Assembly (NCBI GenBank): GCA_002964805.2
Contig: PUDQ02000001.1
Location: forward strand, 4,302,001-4,366,000
DNA from: Trametes villosa
Lineage: Eukaryota > Basidiomycota > Agaricomycetes > Polyporales > Polyporaceae
DNA: 64,000 bases
Direction of reading: 5' to 3'
Made by a program: the position numbers and the translations under genes. Under the pieces are notes generated by a model that saw nothing but the letters and a program-made list of their open reading frames with translations, made no database searches and had not been told where the DNA came from. This document shows positions 48,374-58,881 of the stretch, piece after piece; the first letter of the stretch is position 1; each line of letters opens with the position of its first letter.

Positions 48374-49046
48374 ATGACAAGCTTCGTCTACACGCAGCTC
48401 GCGCGCGTGGCGAACTTTTTCTCCGGCTCTCTGGTGGAGAAGGCATGCAGCCGTCTGGAGGCGGAGGTGTCCCGGGTGAGTTTTCATCACTTCGTCTGCG
48501 ATAGGCCGTCATACTGACATACTACAGATCCGCAAACGTCTCAGCTCCGATATGCCATTGCTGCCCATCGTCCAGTCCACCGACGCTGGGGGTCTCGCTT
48601 GCAATCTCGTGTACCACCCCGCTCGAGACTACTGGCACAGCTCGGCCACCCTCGCTCCACCGCCAAGGGCTGTCAGGCCCGATGCTAAGAAAGTCGACGT
48701 CGTCGAAGTCGGCCAACGCGCTCGTACCGAGGACCCTCAGGACGGTGTCAGTCCTGGGGCTATCAAGGAGGCGCGCGGCCACACATTCAACGACAGGGAC
48801 TTCAGCATCACCGACAGTCCGTCCGAAGATATCAGCATCTCGGGCGAGGAGGAGGACGAGGACGATTGGCTCGGGTTCGGAGGGGTGGAGGGCGAGGGGA
48901 TCGCGAGGGGTCGACTGGAAGAGATTGAGGGACATACGCTCGGGGAACGCAGGACAATGGTGCGTTCTCATCTACTCTATCGATCTCATCGCTGACCCGC
49001 GTTGCAGGAGAACACCGCCAAGAGCGAGCGTGCCGGAATAGGCTGA
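48374..49046 (+). CDS. U4: short acidic member of the repeated family
   Basis: Exons 48374-48475, 48528-48959 and 49008-49046 give 190 aa, very similar to U3 (MTSFVYTQLARVANFFSGSL, CSRLEAEVSR|IRKRLSSDM, tail ENTAKSERAGIG). The near identity of U3 and U4, including introns, points to recent duplication or gene conversion. No recognised domain. Confidence 0.7.
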
Positions 49047-49527
49047 CAACGTCGAGGAAGCATGAGCATATCAAGATGCTCTAAGCGACCTCGTCTGTTG
49101 TTCTGCCTGATCATTCCCATATCCTGGCCGCTTCTCTCTGCTTCCCTCCCCACCCCTCTCTTCTCGACAGTATGATAGTAGTAGTAGTATTCTTCTAGCT
49201 TCTGGCCAGGTAAGCTCGATTTTCCTACTCCTTTCCGCTGTCGTGCTAATAAGATTTACTGCAGCACTCGATCCCAGCCATTTCCGTGTCTCTTTTTCAA
49301 CGTCGGCGGTGCTTCCTGCTGGCGATGGGCCTTGAGAAAGTCCATTGTCGCACAATCACTGTCGACGGCGACTCATCGGCGTCGCGGCCTCCGCTCGCCG
49401 CCGCGACTATTCCACCACCGACGAACTCGCCATTGCCTCTCCCAGGCGTGCTCGACGCACGAGGCCTCGTGGGGCGGTGGGTGCCGCCTCCACGTTGTCT
49501 GCATATGTCGCATGTCTCTCGCCAGCC
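49047..49527 (+). other. Conserved region between the U4 stop and the NC4 core
   Basis: Contains the intron-like segment (donor near 49209, acceptor near 49264) and the CTTGAGAAAGTCCATTG block at 49330. Confidence 0.5.
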
Positions 49528-50934
49528 CAGGACCGTCCGTCTTCAGCGCACACCGCCCGGCGCGTTATGGGCGACGGTCCTAGAGCAACGAGCATGAGCG
49601 GCTCTGGCGACCGCTCCAGGCGAAGCTGCTCTGCTTCGCCTACCCTTCCGACCGAGACGCCTTCCCAAGTTTGGCGTCTCACTTGTTCACCACCGACGCG
49701 GTTCTCCACGTCGACGACCTGCGAAGACGCACCTGCCGCCTGCCAACCTATGGCGAGGTTCGCTCCACGCACCCCCTTGGGGAATGTTCTTGCTGGCAAC
49801 ACTGCAAGAATAGTCCCCTCCCCTCTCCGCTCTCGAGAGGGACGTCGGCCTCCCCCCATCAACTCGTGCGGGATACTCGACGCTAGTTCACCGTTCACCG
49901 CCACCGGCTGGTAAGTACCGATTTCTGTGCCCTCGTCGATCTCCGCCGCTGATGCCCTTTCTTGCAGACCCTCCTCCAACGCTGCATGCCTGCGAACATG
50001 CAATGCTCGGGAGGCGTTCATGCCTCGTCCATCTCTTGGCGTGTCAAGATCGCCGAGACAAGTCGGCCGCCCTCCTCGACATAGCCAACTTGTCCGGGCG
50101 ACTCGACTTTTGTTCATTGTTCATCCTCTAGGGCATCAGGCGAGTACTCCTGCGCTGTTTGTGGCAGGGGACCCCCTAACCTTTTCTATCCTAGACCGTC
50201 TGCTGGAGTTGCATGTGTGCAGCATGCAAATCCGTGAGAGACGGGCGTGCCCTAAGTATCGTCCCTACTAGCGCACTAAGATCGCTCGGACGACCACTCT
50301 GTTCATCTCCTGCATCCAGTGAGTGACTTACGACTCTCGTGGGCGATACTCGTACTAATGCGCCTCCAGATCTACCTCAGGGACCTCACGAATGCGTGCG
50401 TGAGATCTCCGGTGTACTTCGATGCGCGGGCGCGGCATTTCCATGCACGGAAACGACGCGCCCGCTGCCCCATCACTCCTGCGGCGCCCCCACTCTGGCG
50501 CCTCGACGATGCGCCCACACACGCCAACTGGGTTCTCGCTCTCGACGCTCTCGACGGTATCCTCTACTCATCGGCGGCGCTCCGATACCTACCGAACGAC
50601 GCCGCTGACCGACCCGCGCCCGCCTCAACTTCTCTCACCCCCGGACTGGCTCTAGGGGTGCCTGTGGGATCTCGCACAATCGTACGTCCTCGGTGTTGTA
50701 TTGCTCGCACAGCAAACTGACTGCCCTCTCGTCTAGGTTGTGCTTATCCTTTTGTTTCTTCGGCAGCCTTCGGGCAGCCTGGTCATTGACCCCCGGATTG
50801 TACTTGTCACGTTCATACCGACTCGACCCCCATCTCGCGCAACTTGCAGTGGGGGCGGCAGACGTGCCCCGAGTCGAGGTGACTATAGAGCACTCCGTTT
50901 TTTTCTCCTGTAGGCGCGTTATTCTCGTAATAAC
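49528..50934 (+). ncRNA. NC4: spliced, hairpin-rich probable noncoding RNA unit
   Basis: H1 49619-49640, H2 GAGACGCC/GGCGTCTC 49654-49680, H4 about 49978-50006, H5 50205-50233 with TGCATG/CATGCA. H6 is at 50819-50876 (58 nt), where stem B is CCCCC/GGGGG instead of CCTCC/GGAGG, a clean double change. H7 50918-50934. One donor is weakened to CAG|GCGAGT at 50140 and the last intron (50692-50736) is 45 nt. Exon 2 is 172 nt. Confidence 0.58.
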
Positions 50935-51182
50935 AACAATCATGTGTGCGGAATGTCCGAGAGTGTGCGGGTGCGGCGAAGTACGCATGGCTGATAGCCT
51001 CTACATGCGCACGCTGTAAACGAGACTAGTGCTGCTGCTGTGCCGGTACAGGTTCATGATCCGTTCTGAGAACGACAAAGATATATGTTAAGAGATCACG
51101 CAGTACAGTTCCGGCGTACACCACGACCGTATTAGATGCCCATCCAAAAAACCCCTTCGACCACCATACTCCGATTGATACC

Positions 51183-52857
51183 TCATACCGTTTTAGATGG
51201 GGATCCTGCCGACTGAGTAAGGTTCACAGGGTGATGAGAGCCGTCGCGACGGACGCGCATAACCTGGCCCGGGAGCATGGCAGGAGAGAAGGTAACACCG
51301 AAGAGATCTTGCGAGGCACGATGCCACTGGTCATCATCCAGAGAGTCCAAGTGGTCGCGCCACGCGTCGGTGCTCGACGCGGCTGTGCTCTCGGACGCGG
51401 CCGCGTCTTCGGTACGAGACGACACAGTGCCCGAGGGAGTAGGCCCCGACTCGGAACTTGGCCCACCCTGCATGCACGCTGCAACGCGTAGATCGAGCTC
51501 CAATGAGTATTCAGGATGCTTCGAAACCCGCAGCAGGGGCTCACCTTGCTTGTGCGTTCGCCAGTCTGCCTTCTGGCATTCCGCGCTGCAATAGAATACC
51601 TCCCTGCAGCGCGCGCACCGCTTGAACTCGAGCGGGCGCGCTTCTCGGCGGCCGCACCTGCCGCGCGCGCACGTCATATGTACGATCTCCTGGATATCTG
51701 GGTTCGCCTGGAGCCACGCCCACATGTCCGGCTCCATCCACAGATCTTGCATCGTCCAGCGGTAGTCCTGTGCCTCGTCGGCATCGTCGTCCCCCGTGGG
51801 CCCGGTAAGTGCACCTTCAGAAACATGGCATTTGGGTCAGCGCCGAGGATGACAGATACGCGCGAGCACATAGGACGTACCAGGCTTTGCGCGCCCCGCC
51901 AGCATCCTGGTTAAGATGCGAGGGTTCGCGCGGGCGCCGAGACGGAGATACTGCCTAGCCAGCTCAGTATCGCCCCAGAGCCGGAATGTCGCGTACGCCG
52001 CATTGAGAAGCAGGATCACGGGTTGGCCGGGAGGGCCCACAGACTCTAGCAACCTTCCCTCCATAGCAGCGGAGCTGGGAGGGTTGAACGAGCAGCCTCC
52101 ATGTTCAGGCAGGGCCATGCGACTGTGGTGGGCGGGCCGTGGATGAAGCCACGCCTGGGAGAGCGACAGCGCATCGGCGTAGCGCTTTGCTCGTAGGAGT
52201 GCGGAGCTGAGGATGAAGCGGATGGCTCCTTTGCCATCTTGGTGGTCAAGGCGGAGATATTCTATGCTCGGGGCACTGTGAGGATACGTGTAAGCTACAT
52301 GGCCTTGTTGACAGCAAACATCGTGGAGAGAACTTCACCCACATGGCACGCTCAAAACCGCCGAAGAGGTACGACAACCAGACAGTCACGGTCAGGATTC
52401 GCAAGTACGGCGAGACGCCAGTCAGGTCGGATAGTCTGCCATAGGCATGATACGTTTCGTCGAAGCAGTCGGGGCCTAGTGCCGTCAAGAGGCACCCGCG
52501 CGCTGCATTACTTTGATTAGGTATTCACATAATCGCACGCTTACTACGGGAAATTAGCTTTACCTGTTTCTCTTGTGTCTTCGAGCAGTTCGAGCGCCAA
52601 ATATTTGTTTGGGAAGCGGTGGGCCCAGTCGATGATTTCCTCCACATTTCCATAGTCCTCCGCGGCCGTTGCAAAGTAGGGGAGCGAGCGTTGATAGTGT
52701 TTTGCTTCAGCTAGCTCGGTAGCCTTGCGCAGGCTCGAGGATGTCAGCTTTGTACTCTGCGCAAATGCAGAGAGTATAGGTGGTGGATTCACCTCAGGGC
52801 AGCATCGCGTCGAGTTGGTGGGTCGATATGGGCTCGGATGGCTTCGACATCGCTCAT
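51183..52857 (-). CDS. MYND zinc-finger protein (copy P1)
   Basis: Exons 52857-52793, 52733-52564, 52502-52343, 52275-51881, 51814-51545 and 51478-51183 give 451 aa. The N-terminal two thirds is alpha-helical, repeat-like sequence (LRKATELAEAKHYQRSLPYF, IIDWAHRFPNKYLALELLED, FILSSALLRAKRYADALSLS, LLLNAAYATFRLWGDTELAR) resembling TPR-type helices. A C-terminal MYND finger spans about residues 312-351: CARGRCGRREARPLEFKRCA, then CREVFYCSAECQKADWRTHK. A Ser/Thr-rich tail follows. MYND fingers mediate protein-protein contacts; the role here is unknown. It sits between U4 and U5 on the opposite strand. Confidence 0.87.
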
Positions 52858-53645
52858 TCTGGACTAGGACACTGATACGTTACTGCAAGAGTAGGCGAGT
52901 GAGTACTTAGTCCGCGCGGCGGTGTAGTCAGAGTCATACTCACATGGCTGCACCCACCGAGATGTGCGAGCCTGTACGCACATGCTTAGACACTGTTCGG
53001 GGATGAACGGAAAGAGCAATCGGCCATGTACCGCAACAACTTCCACAGTCGGATGCTACTAATAGCGGTAGGAGATGTGGCGCAAAGTGACCGGTCTGAA
53101 ATTTCCCACGTGCCTGGGTCCCGATGCAACTTGCACTTTAACACTGCGAGCGCTCGTCCCTTCCTGAACGTTTTAACGTTAACCAGTCTCTGCGGCTCAC
53201 CATGATATGAACTGCTGCCTTTCGTATCTTCCCTCCACGGAACACAGGTAATAATGCGTGACCGGCTCTGACCGGAAAACTCGGCGGAGCATTTTGATTT
53301 CAACCGCGTCCACTGCTCCCGGGCTCACCGATGCAATGGCGACACGATGTTCAGCTTCTAGTCAGCCCCACCATATACGTAGAAGAGCCTGCCAGTGCAT
53401 CACATTTTAGTCGCGGATTTTGTAACACATTGTAATGAGACTACGTCGAGTTCGTGATCCGTTGTAAGGGCGGGAATGATTGCGGACTCGTGATCTACTA
53501 TCATAATGCCATTACCCTCACGTTGGTCCCATTGCAACCTGCGAGATGATTGCAAGATTTGTCATAAATGAATAATCCATAAGATCTATACTAATTTCGC
53601 TGGATCATTGGTATGTGACGAGACTGTGTCCGAAGGAGTACACCC
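52858..53645. other. Region between the MYND copies
   Basis: Upstream sequence of P1, partly repeated upstream of P2. No separate gene. Confidence 0.45.
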
Positions 53646-55052
53646 CTACTGGGAACTTGGACCGCCCTGCATGCACTCTGAGATGCGCATGTCAAGCGTG
53701 AATGAGTATACGGGGTAGGCGCAGGCCGTAGGGGCGACAGACCTTGCCTGTGTGTTCGCCAGTCTGCCTTCTGACAATCCGAGCTGCAATAGAACACTTC
53801 CCTACAGCGCGCGCACCGCTTGAACTCGAGCGGGCGCGCTTCTCGGCGGCCGCATCCATCGCGCGCGCACGTCTTGGTTATGGTCGCCAGGACATCGGAG
53901 TTCGCCTGGAGCCACGCCCACACGTCCGGCTCCATCCACAGGTCTTGGCTAGTCCATCGAAATTGATGAGCCTCGTCGATCTCGACGCTCCCGGTGGACC
54001 CCATGTGGGGTGCAGCTTAGCAAGACATATGACATCTGGATCAGCGTCAAAGTGCCGAATGCAGACGAAGTACTAGGACATACTAGGACGCGCCCGCCCC
54101 GCCAGTATTTTGATGAAAATGAGAGGGTTCGAAATGGCACCCAGCTTGAGGTACTGCCTCCCAAGCATGGTGTCTCCCCAGAGCCGGAAAGTGGCATATG
54201 CCGCGTTGAGCAGGAGGATTGCGGACTGGCCGATAGAGCTGCAAAACGCCAGCGGTACTCCCTTCATAGGGTCCGAGCTGGGAGGATTGAAGGCGCAGCC
54301 CCCGTGTTCAGGAGGGTCCATGCCATGCCTGTGGACAAGCCGCGGGCGGAGCCACGCCTGGGAGAGCGATAACGCGTCGGCGTAGCGCTTGGCGCGCACA
54401 AGCGCGGGGCTGAGGATGAATCGATGGCACTCCTTGTCTTGGTGGTCAAGGCGAAGATATTCGATGCTCGGAGAGCTGAGGAGGGATATATGAGCTTTGC
54501 AGGGTCGTCAACGATAATCTGACAAACGGACACTCACATGGCCCGCTCAAAATCTCCTACTAGGTAGCATAACCGGGCAATCACGGCCAGGATTTGTACA
54601 TATGGCGAGACCCCATCAAGGTCACCCATTCTCCCATATGCATGGAACGTCTCGTCGAAGCAGTCCGGGCCTAATGCCGTCAAGAGGCACCCGCGTGCTG
54701 CATCGGTTCCTCTGGTTAATCATTATGGCCTTTCCTTGGAACGGGATACTGATCATACCTGTTTCCCTTGTATCTTCGAGGAGCTCGAGTGCTATCAGTT
54801 TGTTGGGAAAGCGATAAGCCCAGTCAACAATCACTCCCACGTTCCCGTAGTCTACTGCAGCGGCTGAGAAATAGGGGAGCGAACGTTGGTAGTGTTTTGA
54901 TTTGGCGAGCTCGATAGCCTTGCGCAGGCTCGAGGATGTCAGCTACGTGTTCAGCCTGAGTTGAGAGGGTATAGATAATGTATTTACCTCAGCAAAGCGT
55001 CGCGTCGAGTTCGAGGGTCAATATGAGCTCGGATGGCTTCGACGCTGCTCAT
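53646..55052 (-). CDS. MYND zinc-finger protein (copy P2, C-terminally truncated)
   Basis: Exons 55052-54988, 54928-54759, 54697-54538, 54475-54084, 54015-53743 and 53677-53646 give 363 aa. It has the same exon structure as P1 (65, 170, 160, 392 versus 395, 273 versus 270 nt). The MYND finger is intact (CARDGCGRREARPLEFKRCA, CREVFYCSSDCQKADWRTHR). A TAG at 53646-53648 ends the protein at GGPSSQ, where P1 continues GGPSSESGPTP for about 85 residues. The tail of P1 is therefore absent. Since the finger is complete, P2 may still work. Confidence 0.83.
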
Positions 55053-55665
55053 TGCGGACTAGGGTAACGATACCACGTCACTGTAGGCGATTGGCTGGGC
55101 AGCGCAGCGCAATTACTCACATGATCGCACCCACCCAGATGCGCGAGCCTGTTCACACAGTCGTAAATATTGTTCGGGGATGGACGTAAAGCGCAGAGGC
55201 TACGTACTATGCGTTGAACCTCCAGAGATGCCAACGTAGTAGTCCGAGTCGGAGATGTGGCGCAAAGCGGGTGTTCTGAATATTCCCACGCTCATGGGTC
55301 CCGCTGCGTGCACTTGCACGGCGAGCGCTCGTCTCATCCTCCTAGATCTGAACGATAACTCTGCAGCTCGCCATGATATGAATCGCTGCACTTCGTATGT
55401 TTCATCCACGAAACAGATGCAATAATGAATTACCATTGATGCAGGCTGACAGGAAAACTCGACACGAAGCATCTCGATTTCAACCGCGTCCACTGTTCGG
55501 TTCACGTCGGAGGCAATGGCCGACATGGTCAGCCTCCCGCCAGCCATGCCATGAACGAGCCCGCCGTTTGCGTTTCTGACCCTTGTACCTCTTCTTCTTG
55601 TCCACCACCACCGCCAACACTTACGCTTCAAGCTTCAAGCACAAGCTCGCTACTACTCCACCGAC
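55053..55665. other. Divergent upstream region of P2 and U5
   Basis: Related to the upstream sequence of P1, not to the U2-U4 promoters. No TGACGTCA is present, so U5 is under a different promoter from U2-U4. Confidence 0.5.
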
Positions 55666-57408
55666 ATGTCGACTCACGCCTCCTCTGGGTCTACCGCCTC
55701 CATCTGCTCCCGGATGGTTCGCGCGGCGAGCTTGTTCTCTAGTGGCCTGACATCCTCCACTGCTGGGTCTGCCCTTGCGACCCGCTGGATGGAAGGTGGC
55801 TTCGAGGGCCCGTTCTCCGGCTCTCAGGTGAAGAAGGGGTGCACCCGCCTAGAGGCGGAGGTTTCCCAGGTGAGTTCTCAACGGCTCATTGACGTATATC
55901 ACGCCTTACTCACAATATATAGCTCCGTAAACGTCTCAACGCTGAGATGAAGCTGCTTCCCATCGTTCAGTCCACCGATGCTGGGGGCCTCGCATGCGAG
56001 TTCATGTTCCCTGTCGCTCGAGGCTCTCAGCACAAGTCGACCACCACCGCTCCGCCACCCGTGGCTGTCAGCCACTGTGATGTCCAGGAAATCGACGTTT
56101 CCGAAGCCGGCCAACGCGCTCGTACCGAGAACCCCCAGGATACTAGTGTCAGTCCTGAGGATATCATGGAGGCGCGTGGCCTGGCTCCGGACGTCGAGGA
56201 CTCTCGGATCGTCGAGAGTCCGTCTGAAGACATCGCGATGACGACCGAACTGGTCCCTACCCCCGACTTGTTGCCGTCTCCGTTCTCACTGGATGACGGC
56301 CTGTGGCATGGAGATGCGGACGAGGCGGTCGAGGATATCACGGAGGGCTCACCTGATGAGAACTTTGAGGGATACAGGCTGATGGGATGCGATTCAACGG
56401 TGCGTGGTTTTGGTCACCTCCATGCTCATCGCTCACCCAGGCTCCAGGACGACGACGTAAAGTCCGAGTTCGATGATCAAGAGGTATGTCGTTAGACATA
56501 CTGCCTTGGCTAGGGCGCATCTGACTGCCGGAATAGGTTGGCAAGGTCACCCCAGAGGAGCATGAACAGGTCAAGACTCTCATGCCGGCCCCCTCCCTTG
56601 TCAAGCGTCGCACAAGGGAGCTGCCAGGCACGGAAAACGACGTTCAAGCTAGGGGAGGTCAGATCGGGAGTCAAGCGGCCAGCGAAGAGGAGTTCGCCTC
56701 TTGCATCGGGGCTCTGGTCACACGAGCCCACGGAACGGCTCCGCTTAGGACTGCTGACCTCCCCGGCGACTCGACTGCCTTGACCACGCGCAGTAGAGCG
56801 TCGGAAGACATCGCTCGGATGCCGCCTGCGACGTTCCTACTTTACGGCGCCCTGACCAGCCTTCAGCTCGACCTCCTTGTCGAATTTCTCTTGCGCCCTC
56901 CAGGCCTTGTACCGCGCTCGTTTCTCATCGCGCGGCCCTCCGGCATCATCGGTATCATCTCATTCCCTCAGTTCACTCCCTCGCGATATCTCGGCGGCCC
57001 CTCTCTGCTTCCTTCTCCTAGCTTCTTATCTCGACGTTTGCGCGCTATCGACTGCCCCTTGAGCTCGGACTGGTCGCCTCTTCCAGTAACTCGGCGACGA
57101 CGTACTTCTCGCCAGTCACGGACGACTATCTCCGACGATATCAGCTCTAGGACTGTCGACAACCTCCGCTCCCTTCTCTTAGGCGTCTTGCTTTGCTCTT
57201 TGCTTTTGATCCTTGCTATCTGGCTTCTTCTCCTGGGGATTCTCTTCAAACTGGCGGTGTTCTCTCCTCCTGTGACGGCGACCAAGGCTCCCGAGGTCTG
57301 TACAAACGCTTTTCTACCTCGAGTAGTACGCTGATTATCTATCAGGGCGTGTGCACGGAAGAGGGCATGTTCTATAGCCCCCTGACATCGTCTTCCCCTT
57401 TTCCCTGA
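55666..57408 (+). CDS. U5: long member of the repeated family with a membrane segment
   Basis: Exons 55666-55869, 55923-56399, 56448-56483, 56537-57295 and 57346-57408 give 512 aa. The N-terminus repeats the family cassette (FSGSQVKKGCTRLEAEVSQ|LRKRLNAEMKLLPIVQST) after an extra N-terminal stretch. Exon 4 is unique: about 250 residues ending in a strong hydrophobic segment (SLLLGVLLCSLLLILAIWLL then LLGILFKLAVF), so a tail-anchored or single-pass membrane protein is possible. Exon 5 (CTEEGMFYSPLTSSSPFP) matches the start of U1 exon 4 and hits a TGA after an apparent deletion. If the last intron is unused, the frame stops at 57334 instead. Function unknown. Confidence 0.6.
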
Positions 57409-58087
57409 ATCGCACGTCCTCCCAGATCTGGAGGACGGCGAGGTAGCAGTCGTAGCTGTAGTAGAGACGCTCGAGACCGGGATCGTCCCAGGGGCCGCTG
57501 ATCCTCGTGTCGGATCGTTTGTCTCGCGCATGGACAAGCGGCCGTGCGAGGATGGCCCCTGCATGCGTCCCGCGACCTCCGACGTGCTCATGTCCTTTGA
57601 GTCGGAGGTCTGGTACGACGCGATGGACGTCTTTGTCTCGCCCGCTGCTTCTCTCGGCGACATCTCGATGGCCCCGGTCTCGCCTTCGACTGACGACATC
57701 CTCGACGCCGCCGCTCAACCCTCTGCTTCACTCCCTGCCTCTGACTCTGATTCCGACTTCCTGGTCGACCTCGGCATCGCCATTCGCAACCACCCGCTCG
57801 CCAGCACCCGCGACGTCGACATCCCCGCGCTGCTCGGCACTCTCGAGACGCCCCAGTTCCTCGACCCCGCTGCTGGCGCGCGCACGTTCCGCGACGTCTA
57901 CATCCCCGGGATCGAGTGCTCGCTGGAGTCTTTCTGCCGCGACGTGCTCTCCTGGACCGATGACGACAACGACGCTGCTGGCGCCGCTACCGACGCCTAC
58001 TACACCGAGGACGACTTGGCGCTTTCTGCCCTTGCGGAAGCGCCTCGTCGCGACCTCAACCACCCCGCTCTCCCTCGTGTTTGGTAG
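57409..58087 (+). pseudogene. Frame-disrupted copy of the U1 C-terminal region
   Basis: The frame ending at the stop 58085-58087 reproduces U1 residues from LEDDEVAVVAVEETLETEIV to the C-terminus (for example SFESEVWYDAMDVFVSPAAS, FRDVYIPGIECSLESFCRDV, ALPRVW). About 90 bp between TTCCC and CACGTCCTCCC is missing relative to U1, and the frame is shifted with respect to U5 exon 5. From the ATG at 57530 it stays open for 185 codons, so a separate product cannot be excluded. Confidence 0.65.
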
Positions 58088-58881
58088 CCTGTCTTCGGGT
58101 CCTCCTTGGCGCTCATCTTCTCACCGGCACGCGGCGGGAGAAGAACGAGCGCATGGAAGGCCTCCTCGTACGCCGTCGCGCGCAGCAGACGTACGAGAAC
58201 GATACCCATCGCAAGACGTACCACCATCTACGACACCACATCTCGTCTCATTTAACACCATCTCGCGGATTCGATAACCCGTCTTTGGGCCCTCCCTTCC
58301 TCACGTTCTCACCGGCACATGGCGGGAGAACGGCGAGCGCAAAGGAGGGACTTTCTCATACGCCGTCGCGTTCAGCAGACGTACGAGAACGGCGCTTATC
58401 AACATCCGCGACATTATCCCTTCCCATTCACCTACTGCTTCACATACCATGGTACGACAGTAGCACACTCTAACCCCCCATCGGCATGGTAAGCCTTTTG
58501 CATCTACGCTCTGGTCGACATATTCTCACCGGGGCTCTCTCTAGCTCGCGGTCCACGACGCTCCACGCTGCCCCATCTTCAAAACTCCAAACGCCGAGGC
58601 CGTTTGGCTTGATGACGAGCTGGGCAGCTCGCCATCAGTCAAATAGTCTCAGTATCCCCGGCTTCTCTCCTCCACCGTCAAGCTGTCGCCGTCGTCCGGC
58701 CCGCCGCTCTCGGTCCTGACTTCCCGACACCTCGACGCCCCGCATTTAAGCTTTCACAAGCACCTGTCGTTCTCTCCCCAAGTGTGCCGGGGTTACAAAG
58801 CTTCTTGGGACTTCCGGGCGGACGTCTCCAGGTTGTCCGAGTACTTCTAGCATCATCTCCGAACTCCATCGCCAAACCAAG
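58088..58881 (+). repeat. Type-A downstream block, duplicate of the region after U1
   Basis: Matches 38760-39565, including the paired 100-bp repeats (58116-58212 and 58298-58395) and an intron-like segment (GCATG|GTAAGCC at 58488, acceptor near 58545) also seen at 39165-39223. Confidence 0.75.

Larger units (their letters stand above)
41215..50934 (+). repeat. Three head-to-tail units of about 3.3 kb (U2, U3, U4)
   Basis: CRE to CRE distances are 3281 and 3319 bp. Each unit runs CRE site, dyad, U gene, NC RNA-like segment, then the H7 hairpin. Similarity covers promoter, exons, introns and downstream sequence. Confidence 0.85.
51183..55560 (-). repeat. Tandem duplication carrying the two MYND genes
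   Basis: The start codons of P1 and P2 are 2195 bp apart. Similarity extends into the upstream sequence: GATGTGGCGCAAAG occurs at 53071 and 55255, and TGTTCGGGGATG at 52988 and 55173. Confidence 0.8.

Noticed and set aside
41730..49046. Mating pheromone precursors in the repeated array
   Set aside because: The products end in ERAGIG rather than a CAAX box and are too long and acidic.
57530..58087. Separate gene for the 185-codon frame after U5
   Set aside because: It is a truncated, out-of-frame copy of the U1 C-terminus without its own promoter or first exon; kept as a pseudogene remnant.
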